From Nakamurella alba (GTDB lineage Bacteria; Actinomycetota; Actinomycetes; Mycobacteriales; Nakamurellaceae), in contig NZ_WLYK01000001.1 in the NCBI RefSeq assembly GCF_009707545.1, positions 1,798,001 through 1,862,000 on the forward strand: 64,000 nucleotides of DNA. The letters are read 5' to 3'. Numbering within the stretch: position 1 is the stretch's first letter; every line of letters starts with the position of its first letter. This document shows, one piece after another, positions 1 through 7,532 of the stretch. The notes beneath the pieces were generated by a model. It searched no databases, was not told where the DNA came from, and worked only from the letters and a program-made list of their open reading frames with translations. The translations under genes were made by a program, and so were the position numbers.

Positions 1-2
1 AG

Positions 3-743
3 TACACGGCCGCCACCCTGCAGTACCTGCAGGAGAAGAAACTCACGAAGCTGGCGCTGCTCAGCGACTCCCAGCACGCCGGCTACGTCGCCGAGACCCC
101 CACCTATCTGGCGGGTCTGGAAGCCGCCGGCATCGAGGTGCTGGCCCAGGAGAGCTACAAGCTCGGCGACACCGACTTCGCCGCCCAGCTCACTGCGATG
201 CTGCGCACCGATCCGGAGGTGCTGAGCCTGCGCGGGTACGCGCCGGACACCGCCCGGATCGTCAAGCAGGCCAGGGAACTCGGCTACGACGGACCGATCG
301 TCACCAACGCCGGCCTGTCGAAGACCGAGGTGACCGACGCCCAGGCCGGCGACTCGATGACCGACGTCGTCGACATCGTGGCCCCCACCTCGCTGGACCT
401 GGTGCAGAACGACACCTACAAGGCGGCCGCCGAGGCGTTCAACACCGCCTACGAGGCGAAGTTCAAGGAGGAGCCGGGCTTCACCTCGGCCAGCGCCTAC
501 AGCGGGGTCAAGATCCTCGTCGCCGCGATGCAGAAGGCCGGCACCGTCACGGATGTGCCGAAGGTGCGCGAGGCGCTGGACGCTCTCACCCCGGCGGACG
601 TGACCGGGCTGGTCGACTCGGTGAAGCCGAACGCCGAGGGCAAGATCTTCACCAACCATCAGGCCGCGTACGAGATGGTCGTCCGTGCCTACGATCCCGC
701 CGACCAGAACTTCCACGCGGTGAGCTTCGTCGCCGGCACCTGA
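3..743 (+). CDS. Branched-chain amino acid-type ABC transporter substrate-binding protein (5' truncated by window)
   Basis: The reading frame is open from the first bases of the window, so the N-terminus and signal peptide lie upstream; 246 residues are present. The sequence reads as the C-terminal two thirds of a type I periplasmic-binding-fold protein (LivJ/Peripla_BP_6): alternating beta strands and helices, for example the KLALLSD strand near the start, the GPIVTNAGLS segment, and the late FTSASAYSGVKILVAAMQKAG helix that forms part of the hinge in this family. It would be a cell-surface receptor delivering ligand to the LivH/LivM permeases encoded next. The ligand cannot be read from sequence. 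Activation genes downstream suggest an organic acid as much as an amino acid. Confidence 0.9.
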   Translation, partial: YTAATLQYLQEKKLTKLALLSDSQHAGYVAETPTYLAGLEAAGIEVLAQESYKLGDTDFAAQLTAMLRTDPEVLSLRGYAPDTARIVKQARELGYDGPIVTNAGLSKTEVTDAQAGDSMTDVVDIVAPTSLDLVQNDTYKAAAEAFNTAYEAKFKEEPGFTSASAYSGVKILVAAMQKAGTVTDVPKVREALDALTPADVTGLVDSVKPNAEGKIFTNHQAAYEMVVRAYDPADQNFHAVSFVAGT

Positions 744-751
744 TCCCGACA

Positions 752-776
752 CCCCGTCCGGTGCTCCCGGACGGGG
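752..776 (+). terminator. Strong stem-loop between binding-protein and permease genes
   Basis: Ten-base arms CCCCGTCCGG and CCGGACGGGG enclose a 5-base loop just after the stop codon at 743. There is no T-tract. In ABC uptake operons such a hairpin commonly protects the abundant binding-protein mRNA or attenuates read-through into the permease genes; that role is inferred here. Confidence 0.6.
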
Positions 777-833
777 GCGGGCGGTGTCGAAGGGAGCAGT
801 GGAGGTGACGGCGGCGGAAGGAGGTGGGACGCG

Positions 834-1691
834 GTGCAGGAACTGATGAACGGACTGATCCAGGGATCGGTCTTCGCGCTGGCCGCGATCGGTCTGTCGC
901 TGATCTTCGGCGTGGTGCGGGTACCGCACTTCGCCCACGGCGAGTCGGTGATGCTGGGCGGCATGGTGGCGCTGACGGTGGTCACCAGCTGGGGTGGTGC
1001 GCTGCTGGTCGGCATCGCGGTCGGTGTGGTCGCGGCCATCGCCTTCGGCTGCCTGATCCAGGTGATCCTCTACCACCCGCTGCGCCGCCGGGACGAGACC
1101 AACCTACTCATCTGCGCTCTCGCCGTGGTGCTGATCGTGCCGGCGATCTCCTTCAAGATCTGGGGCGATGCGCCGCGGATCATCCCGGTGGACGGCGACC
1201 GGGTGGTGGAGATCCTCGGCGCCCGGGCCACCACGATGAAGCTGGTCATCGTCGGGGTCACCCTGCTGCTGACCCTGGCGCTCATGTGGTTCGTCGGCCG
1301 GACCCGCTGGGGCCGGGCGATGAAGGCGATGGCGCTCAACCAGTACGCGGCCCGGCTGATGGGCATCCCGACCCTGCGCTACTCGATCCTGGCCTTCGCC
1401 ATCGGCTCGGCACTGGCCGGCCTGGGCGGCGCGCTGCTGGGCACCATCCAGCCGGTGCAGGTCGACATGGGCGCGACCCTGGTGCTGAAGTCGTTCATCA
1501 TCATCATCTTCGCCGGCATGGGGTCGATCGGCGGCGCCTGGGTCGGCGGCGTGCTGCTCGGCCTGGTCGAGGCGTTCGGCGGCAGCTTCCTGTCCTCGGC
1601 CTGGATCGACACCTACTCGTTCGTCTTCCTGCTGGCGGTGCTGCTGGTGCGGCCACAGGGACTGTTCACCCTGGCGAGGGCCCGTGACTGA
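834..1691 (+). CDS. livH: Branched-chain amino acid-type ABC permease, LivH family
   Basis: 285 residues, the usual LivH length. Hydrophobic segments alternate through the protein and the N-terminus (QELMNGLIQGSVFALAAIGLSLIFG) is the classic LivH opening, followed by an HFAHGE motif where the family has N/H-F-A-H-G. The GTG start at 834 is preceded by AGGAGGTG at a suitable distance. It is an inner-membrane half of the channel and should pair with LivM, whose gene overlaps by 8 bases. No LivG/LivF ATPase genes follow in this window, so they must lie upstream or elsewhere. Confidence 0.92.
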   Translation: MQELMNGLIQGSVFALAAIGLSLIFGVVRVPHFAHGESVMLGGMVALTVVTSWGGALLVGIAVGVVAAIAFGCLIQVILYHPLRRRDETNLLICALAVVLIVPAISFKIWGDAPRIIPVDGDRVVEILGARATTMKLVIVGVTLLLTLALMWFVGRTRWGRAMKAMALNQYAARLMGIPTLRYSILAFAIGSALAGLGGALLGTIQPVQVDMGATLVLKSFIIIIFAGMGSIGGAWVGGVLLGLVEAFGGSFLSSAWIDTYSFVFLLAVLLVRPQGLFTLARARD

Positions 1692-2757
1692 GACCCGCAC
1701 CCGCCCCGGCACTTCCGCACCGGCCAGGCCCCGCCCGGGCCTGCCGCGCCGGCTGCTGTTGCTCGTCCCGTGGATCCTGCTGGTGGTCGTCGGGGTCGGC
1801 CTGTCCACCGGCAACGCCTACCTGGTGACCGTCGGCATCGTGACCTCGATCTGGTCGATCCTGGCGCTGGGCCTGAACCTGCTGATGGGCTACACCGGGT
1901 TGATCAACCTGGGCCTCGGCGCCTTCTACGCGCTGGGTGCCTACGGTGCGGCGATCGCCACGATCCGCTGGGGCTGGCCGCCGTGGCTGGCGCTGATCGT
2001 CATGCCGATCGCCGGCGCTCTGCTCGGTGCGCTGCTCGGGCCCGCGCTGCTGCGGACCCGGGGCCTGCACTTCGCCGTCGCCACCCTGGGTCTGGGCATC
2101 ATCGTCAGCGACGTGACCGAGAACTGGGTCGGCGTCACCGGTGGCCCGCTCGGTATCGCGGGCATCGAACGGCCGGCCGGCTTCTCGCTCGGCGGCTTCC
2201 GGTTCGACCCGACGCAGGACAGCCAGTTCCTGCTGATGATGGTGGTCCTGCTGGTGCTGGTCGCCCTCGGTGCCCTGGCCTTCCATCGCTCGTCGGTGGC
2301 CCGGGTGCTGATCGCCGCGCGCGACGACGAGATGCTCGCGGCCTCCCTGGGTTTCCGCGCGCTGGGCTACCGGGTGCTGGCCTTCGCCGCCAGTGCGGGG
2401 GTGGCCGCGTTCGCCGGTGTGCTGTACGCCTGGTTCATCCGGTACGTGTCGCCGCCGCCGTTCACCTTCTTCGCGCTGTCCTTCCAGGTCGTGGTGCTGG
2501 TCGTGGTCGGCGGTGCCGGATCGCTGTGGGGACCGATCGTCGGCGCTGCGTTCCTGACCGGCATCCCCGAGCTGATCGAACTCGAGGCGCACGACAAGGT
2601 CATCGCCTACGGCCTGGTCCTGCTGGCCGTCATCGTCCTGCTGCCGAAGGGCATCGTGCCGACCGTGCACGGCTGGTGGCGGGCCTGGATGCGCTCGCGA
2701 ACATCCAGGAGCGATGACACCACAGCCACCGCAACAACTCCCGAGGAGATGGTCTGA
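1684..2757 (+). CDS. livM: Branched-chain amino acid-type ABC permease, LivM family
   Basis: 357 residues. After a basic, Pro/Arg-rich cytoplasmic N-terminus come about ten hydrophobic segments containing the LivM hallmarks LNLLMGYTGLINLGLGAFYALGAY (residues about 60-85) and the later VVVGGAGSLWGPIVGA block. The GTG start overlaps the end of livH by 8 bases, indicating translational coupling. The C-terminal tail is hydrophilic (RSRTSRSDDTT). It would form the translocation channel with LivH. The acyl-CoA synthetase gene starts 2 bases after its stop, placing transport and CoA activation on one transcript. Confidence 0.92.
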   Translation: MTETRTRPGTSAPARPRPGLPRRLLLLVPWILLVVVGVGLSTGNAYLVTVGIVTSIWSILALGLNLLMGYTGLINLGLGAFYALGAYGAAIATIRWGWPPWLALIVMPIAGALLGALLGPALLRTRGLHFAVATLGLGIIVSDVTENWVGVTGGPLGIAGIERPAGFSLGGFRFDPTQDSQFLLMMVVLLVLVALGALAFHRSSVARVLIAARDDEMLAASLGFRALGYRVLAFAASAGVAAFAGVLYAWFIRYVSPPPFTFFALSFQVVVLVVVGGAGSLWGPIVGAAFLTGIPELIELEAHDKVIAYGLVLLAVIVLLPKGIVPTVHGWWRAWMRSRTSRSDDTTATATTPEEMV

Positions 2758-2759
2758 CC

Positions 2760-4340
2760 GTGCTGGTCGGGGACTTCATCAGGCTCAACGCGCTCGCCCG
2801 GGGTGGTGACGAGGCACTGTCCACCCCGGACCGCGCCTGGTCCTACGCCGAGCTCAACGACGACATCAACAGGGTGGCAGCGGGCCTGCTGGCCCGGGGG
2901 ATCGGTCGGGGCGATCGCGTCGCCGCACTCGCCCGCAACCGGGCCGAGTACATCCTGCTGTACTACGCGACCGCGAAGGTCGGCGCGCTGCTGGTGCCGC
3001 TGAACTACTGGCACCGGGAGACGGAACACCGGTACACCCTGGGCGACTCGACACCCTCACTGCTGTTCGTGGCGAACGAGTTCCGCCCCGTGGTCGCCGC
3101 GATCCTGGACGACACCGGACTGCCGACCGTGGCGTTCCCGGAGCCGGACGACGACGCGGCCTGGACGGAGTTCCTCGCGCCGGCACCGGCCGGGCCGGGT
3201 GTGCCGGAGCCGGACGCCGAGGTGCAGGAGTCCGACCCGCACATGATCCTGTACACCTCCGGTACCACCGGCCGCCCGAAGGGCGCGCTGCTGTCCCACC
3301 GGCGCACCGCGGACGACGCGATGGCGATGGTGGCCGCGCTCGGGATCCGCCCGTCGGACGCCTTCCTCAACTTCTTCCCGCCGTTCCACGTCGGGAACTG
3401 GGACCACATGAAGCTCTACCACCTGGCCGGGGCCCGGATGGTGCTGATCCCGGCCTTCGACGCCGGCGACGTGCTGCGGACCATCGAGGAGAAGCGGATC
3501 ACCGTGCTGCTGGCCGTGCCCGCGATGTGGCACGACCTGTTGGGGCACAGCACGTTCGCGACGACCGACAGGTCCTCTGTCCGGGTGCTCTACTACGGTG
3601 CCTACGACCCGAGCGGCCTGATGATGCGGGTGGCGGAGGAGTTCGGGGCGCAGGAGGGCCGGGTGCTGATGTACCACACGTACGGGCTGACCGAGGCCGG
3701 TCCGTTCGTCGCCATCTGCCACCCGCACGAGCTGTTCGACCATTTCGGGTCCATCGGCCGTGCCATGCCCGGTGTGGAGATCGCGCTGCTGGGGCCCGAT
3801 CTGGCTCCGGTGCCGGCCGGGTCCGCGGGCGAGATCTGCATCCGGGGACCGCACATGACCGGCTACTGGAACAAGCCGGAGGAGTCCGCCGCGGCGCTGG
3901 CCGGCGGCTGGCTGCACACCGGCGACGTCGCGGTGGCCGACCCCGACGGGTACCTGCGGATCGTCGACCGGCTGAAGGACACGATCAGGTCCGGCGGGCA
4001 CAACGTGTACTCGAAGGAGGTCGAGAACGTCCTGCTGCTGCACGAGTCCGTGGAGGACTGCGCGGTGATCGGCGTCCCCGACGACAAGTACGAGGAGAAG
4101 GTCGTCGCCGTGGTGGTGCTGCGCGCCGGGTTCGACGGCGGCGACTCGCAGGCCCGCGCACTGCAGGACTACGTCCGCCGGGAGGCGGCCGGGTACAACG
4201 TGCCGAAGGAGATCCACTTCACGGAGCGACTGCCGAAGAGCAGCGTCGGGAAGACCCTGAAGCACGAGCTGCGCAGCACCTTCGGGTCGGTCTTCCCACC
4301 GTCGACCGGATCCGACCGGGCCGCCGCCGGCGCACCGTGA
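2760..4340 (+). CDS. AMP-forming acyl-CoA synthetase/ligase
   Basis: 526 residues, ANL superfamily. The P-loop ILYTSGTTGRPKGA starts near residue 163, the YGLTEAG adenylate-binding motif is near 308, GWLHTGD near 382, and the C-terminal catalytic-lysine motif SSVGKTLK near 498, so both the large and small domains look intact. It would activate a carboxylic acid to its CoA thioester using ATP. The GTG start is 2 bases past livM, and the carboxyltransferase start overlaps its stop (GTGA). The context suggests that the acid imported by the LivHM system is activated here and then passed to the carboxyltransferase. Substrate identity is not readable; medium-chain or aromatic acids are both possible. 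Confidence 0.88.
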   Translation: MLVGDFIRLNALARGGDEALSTPDRAWSYAELNDDINRVAAGLLARGIGRGDRVAALARNRAEYILLYYATAKVGALLVPLNYWHRETEHRYTLGDSTPSLLFVANEFRPVVAAILDDTGLPTVAFPEPDDDAAWTEFLAPAPAGPGVPEPDAEVQESDPHMILYTSGTTGRPKGALLSHRRTADDAMAMVAALGIRPSDAFLNFFPPFHVGNWDHMKLYHLAGARMVLIPAFDAGDVLRTIEEKRITVLLAVPAMWHDLLGHSTFATTDRSSVRVLYYGAYDPSGLMMRVAEEFGAQEGRVLMYHTYGLTEAGPFVAICHPHELFDHFGSIGRAMPGVEIALLGPDLAPVPAGSAGEICIRGPHMTGYWNKPEESAAALAGGWLHTGDVAVADPDGYLRIVDRLKDTIRSGGHNVYSKEVENVLLLHESVEDCAVIGVPDDKYEEKVVAVVVLRAGFDGGDSQARALQDYVRREAAGYNVPKEIHFTERLPKSSVGKTLKHELRSTFGSVFPPSTGSDRAAAGAP

Positions 4341-5881
4341 CCGACCTGGAGGACGTCCGGCGCGCCCACGAGGCGGTGCTCGACGCGGCCCGCCCGCACG
4401 CCGTGGCCCGCCAGCACGCGCTGGGCAAACTGACCGCCCGCGAGCGGATCTCGCTGCTGCTGGACGAGGGCAGCGAGGTCGAGGTCGGTGCGTTGGTGAC
4501 GCCGGAGGACCGGCCGGACGGCACCATCCTGGACGCACCGGGCGACGGCGTGGTGGCCGCCACCGGCTTGGTGGACGGCCGTCCGGTGACCGTCTACGCC
4601 ACCGACTTCTCGGTGCACGGCGGCAGTCTCGGTGATGTCGGGATGCGCAAGATCCAGGCGATGGCCGACATCTCGCTGCGCCGCGGCATCCCGCTGATCA
4701 TGCTGGTGGACGGCGGCGGGCACCGGATCCAGGAGATCGACGCCCGGCCGTACGCCTTCGGGAACGACACCGGGCCGTTCCTGCGGCAGGCCCGGCTGTC
4801 CGGGTGGGCCCCGCAGGTGGCGGCGATCATGGGCCCGGCCTTCGCCGGCGCCGCGCTGTTCGCCTCCTTCGCCGACTTCGTCCCGATGGTGCACGGCACC
4901 TCGTCGATGGGGATCGCCGGCCCGAAGCTGGTCCGGGCCGGCACCGGTGAGGACATCGGTGTGCAGGACCTCGGCGGCGCCGACGTGCAGACCGGCTACG
5001 GTGCTGCCGATCTCGAGGTGCCGGACGACGCATCGTGCATCGTCGCGGTCAAACGGTTCCTGAGCTTCCTGCCGTCGAACAGCCGCAGCGACGTGCCGGT
5101 GCTGCCGGAGACCGATCCCGCCGACCGCCGGGCCCCGGAGCTGCGCGACGTGGTGCCCGCCGACCGCAGCCTGCCCTACGACGTGCGGGACGTGATCGGC
5201 CCGGTGGTCGACCACGGGCAGTTCCTCGAGCTGGGGGAGGCGTACGCGCCGAACCTGGTGACCGGGTTCGCCCGTATGGCCGGTCATCCGGTCGGGGTGA
5301 TCGGCAACCAGCCGTCGCACATGGCCGGGATCATCGACGCCCCGGCGGCGGAGAAGGCGGCCCGGTTCGTCGAACTGTGCAACGCCTTCGGCCTGCCGCT
5401 GCTGTCCTTCATCGACGTGCCCGGGGTGCTGATCGGATCGGTGGCCGAGGAGCAGAAGCTGCTGCGGCATGCGGCCAAACCGCTGATGGCCCTCGCACAT
5501 GCCACGGTGCCGGTGTTCACCGTGACCCTGCGCAAGGCGTTCGGCGCCGGCTTCATCGCCATGGGCGGTGGCCGGACCAATGTCGACGGTGCGTTGATCT
5601 GGCCGACCGCGGTGATGGCGCCGATGGGGATCGAGGGAGCGGTCGACGTGATCTTCGGCCGGGAGGTGGCCGGCGCGGCCGACCCGGCCGCGCGGCGGGC
5701 GGAGATGATCGACGGCTTCTACGCCCGGTCCACGCCGCTGCGGGCGGCGTCCGGGTTCGGCGTCGACGACGTGGTGGATCCTGCCGACACCCGATCGATC
5801 CTCATCCGGATGCTCCGGGTGCACAGCGGGCGGCGGCAGGACCTGTCACCGCCGAAGCTGCACTGGATCAGTCCCACCTGA
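4337..5881 (+). CDS. Biotin-dependent acyl-CoA carboxylase carboxyltransferase (beta) subunit
   Basis: 514 residues, the usual length for PCC/ACC/MCC-type beta subunits. The N-terminal and C-terminal crotonase-fold halves are both present; the second contains the oxyanion-type segments LPLLSFIDVPGVLIG and TVTLRKAFGAGFIAMGG. It would transfer the carboxyl group from biotin to an acyl-CoA. The GTG start at 4337 overlaps the ligase stop as GTGA; an upstream extension of this frame lies inside the ligase gene and is a shadow. No biotin carboxylase/BCCP gene is adjacent, so the alpha subunit must be shared or encoded elsewhere. The acceptor acyl-CoA is unknown. Confidence 0.88.
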   Translation: MTDLEDVRRAHEAVLDAARPHAVARQHALGKLTARERISLLLDEGSEVEVGALVTPEDRPDGTILDAPGDGVVAATGLVDGRPVTVYATDFSVHGGSLGDVGMRKIQAMADISLRRGIPLIMLVDGGGHRIQEIDARPYAFGNDTGPFLRQARLSGWAPQVAAIMGPAFAGAALFASFADFVPMVHGTSSMGIAGPKLVRAGTGEDIGVQDLGGADVQTGYGAADLEVPDDASCIVAVKRFLSFLPSNSRSDVPVLPETDPADRRAPELRDVVPADRSLPYDVRDVIGPVVDHGQFLELGEAYAPNLVTGFARMAGHPVGVIGNQPSHMAGIIDAPAAEKAARFVELCNAFGLPLLSFIDVPGVLIGSVAEEQKLLRHAAKPLMALAHATVPVFTVTLRKAFGAGFIAMGGGRTNVDGALIWPTAVMAPMGIEGAVDVIFGREVAGAADPAARRAEMIDGFYARSTPLRAASGFGVDDVVDPADTRSILIRMLRVHSGRRQDLSPPKLHWISPT

Positions 5882-6053
5882 CGGTGCTCCGCCACCGCGG
5901 ACCGGCCTGTTCCGGGTCCACCCGTAGCGCCGGGTCCGGGTCGATCCAGCTGCCGGTGCCCACCGAGGTCCGGGCGCCGATCCGGGCGACCACCAGCGCC
6001 AGCCGCACCGCGGCCAGGTCGTCGTCCGGGAGCGGTTCCGGGTGCACTGCCAT
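5868..6053 (-). CDS. Small protein resembling acyl-CoA carboxylase epsilon subunit (tentative)
   Basis: A 61-residue ORF, ATG at 6053, ends 14 bases inside the 3' end of the convergent carboxyltransferase gene. It begins with a polar stretch followed by an LPDDDLAAVRLAL helix and ends with SWIDPDPALR...GPRWRSTVRWD. The family of actinobacterial AccE subunits has the same plan: an E/D-x-LAAL-type helix, a linker, then S-x-W-x-D-P-x-x-x-L-R and a GP-x-x-W-R-x-S ending. The similarity was judged by eye, no strong ribosome site is visible, and the opposite orientation relative to the beta subunit is unusual. An upstream in-frame start at 6158 is possible. Confidence 0.4.
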   Translation of the reverse strand: MAVHPEPLPDDDLAAVRLALVVARIGARTSVGTGSWIDPDPALRVDPEQAGPRWRSTVRWD

Positions 6054-6205
6054 GCAGCGAGTGTGCGCGGTCGGTTCGCGGCCGGCGCGGACGGCGCCGG
6101 ACAGCATTGGAACTCTCCACCACGTCGGCTGACGACGACCCGACGGATCGATGGGCATGATCGAAGGGGGAGGCCGGCGACCGCGCGGGCCGGACAGGAG
6201 TCACC

Positions 6206-7474
6206 GTGATCCGCCGCTTGCGCTCGCTGACCGCCGCCGCTGCCCTGGGCACTGTGCTCGCCGGGTGTTCGTCGGCGGAGCCGGATGCCGGGCCGACGGG
6301 CAGTTCTGCGCCGGCGAGCAGCACGGCGACGACGGCGCCCCCGGTGACCAGTTCCTCTTCGATCCGCACCTTTTCGCCCGGGACCTCCTCGACCGTGACC
6401 TCGGCGACCGACAGCCCGTCGACCGGCAGCTCACCGGCCCCGACCGACGGGGCGACGAGCAGTGCACCGTCGACGGCCGGGACGGACTCCGCAGTCACCG
6501 GGCAGGTGACCGCATCCGGTACCCCGCGGGACATCGCGACCGGGCTGGACACGCCGTGGTCGGTGGTGTTCGTGGCGGACACCCCGGTGGTGAGCGAGCG
6601 GAACACCGGACGGATCGTGGAGATCGGCACCGACGGCGCGGCCCGCGAGATCGGGGTGGTGCAGGGGATCGACCAGGGCGGCGAGGGCGGTCTGCTGGGC
6701 CTGGCCGCCGAGGGGCGCAGCCTGTTCGTGTACTCGACCGGCGACGACGGCAACCGCATCCAGCGGTACGACCTCACCGGCGACCCGGGCTCGTTCGCGA
6801 TGGGGGATCCGACGACGGTCATCGACGGGCTGCCGTCGGCGTCCACGCACAACGGCGGCCGGATCGCGATCGGACCGGACGGACTGCTGTACGCGGGGAC
6901 GGGCGACGCGGGGGAGCGCGAGTCCGCCCAGGACGTCGCGTATCTCGGCGGCAAGATCCTCCGGCTGAACACCGACGGCACGATCCCGGCCGACAACCCG
7001 TTCCCCGGCTCGCCGGTGTACTCGCTCGGCCACCGCAACGTGCAGGGCCTGGCATGGACCGCCGACGGGACGATGTGGGCGAGCGAGTTCGGCCAGGACA
7101 CCTGGGACGAGCTGAACCGGATCGAACCGGGTGCCAACTACGGCTGGCCGGTGGTCGAGGGCATCGGCGGCGACGCGCAGTACGTCGATCCGGTGCAGCA
7201 GTGGAACCCGGACGACGCCAGCCCGAGCGGGATGGCCGCGGTCGGCGACACCTTGTTCGTGGCCAATCTCAAGGGCGAACGGCTGCGGTTGGTACAGGCG
7301 GCCGACCCCGGTGCCGGCACCGACCTGTTCACCGGGGAGTACGGCCGGCTGCGCGGCATCACCGCAGCACCCGACGGCACGCTGTGGTTCACCACCAGCA
7401 ACACCGACGGTCGCGGTGACCCGCGGGACGGCGACGACCGCATCCTGGCGGTCGATCTGGTGCCGGCCGGCTGA
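6206..7474 (+). CDS. PQQ-dependent sugar dehydrogenase-like lipoprotein (glucose/sorbosone dehydrogenase fold)
   Basis: 422 residues. A signal peptide ends in the lipobox LAGC (Cys21), followed by a Ser/Thr/Pro-rich linker of about 90 residues that would hold the domain away from the membrane. The catalytic domain then begins at about residue 105 with GTPRDIATGLDTPWSVVF and carries family landmarks: GGEGGLLGLA, THNGGRIAIGPDG with its catalytic His, and GHRNVQGLAW. It is predicted to oxidise aldose sugars outside the cell using PQQ, as in the YliI/soluble glucose dehydrogenase family. The GTG start has GGAG upstream. No PQQ biosynthesis genes are in the window. It stands alone between convergent neighbours. 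Confidence 0.87.
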   Translation: MIRRLRSLTAAAALGTVLAGCSSAEPDAGPTGSSAPASSTATTAPPVTSSSSIRTFSPGTSSTVTSATDSPSTGSSPAPTDGATSSAPSTAGTDSAVTGQVTASGTPRDIATGLDTPWSVVFVADTPVVSERNTGRIVEIGTDGAAREIGVVQGIDQGGEGGLLGLAAEGRSLFVYSTGDDGNRIQRYDLTGDPGSFAMGDPTTVIDGLPSASTHNGGRIAIGPDGLLYAGTGDAGERESAQDVAYLGGKILRLNTDGTIPADNPFPGSPVYSLGHRNVQGLAWTADGTMWASEFGQDTWDELNRIEPGANYGWPVVEGIGGDAQYVDPVQQWNPDDASPSGMAAVGDTLFVANLKGERLRLVQAADPGAGTDLFTGEYGRLRGITAAPDGTLWFTTSNTDGRGDPRDGDDRILAVDLVPAG

Positions 7475-7532
7475 CGGTCGGCGACCGGGTCCGGTTGCCC
7501 GGCGGGCGGTCTGCCGTGCCGCCGGTTCGGAA

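Noticed and set aside
1666-2670. Long minus-strand open frame opposite livM
   Set aside because: The translation is a Gln/Gly/Asp/Arg-rich shadow typical of high-GC antisense frames, without a domain or ribosome site; livM on the other strand is a clear gene. Many similar frames across the window were dismissed for the same reason.
5035-6132. Plus-strand open frame overlapping the carboxyltransferase gene
   Set aside because: Arg/Gly-rich out-of-frame translation of a well-supported gene.
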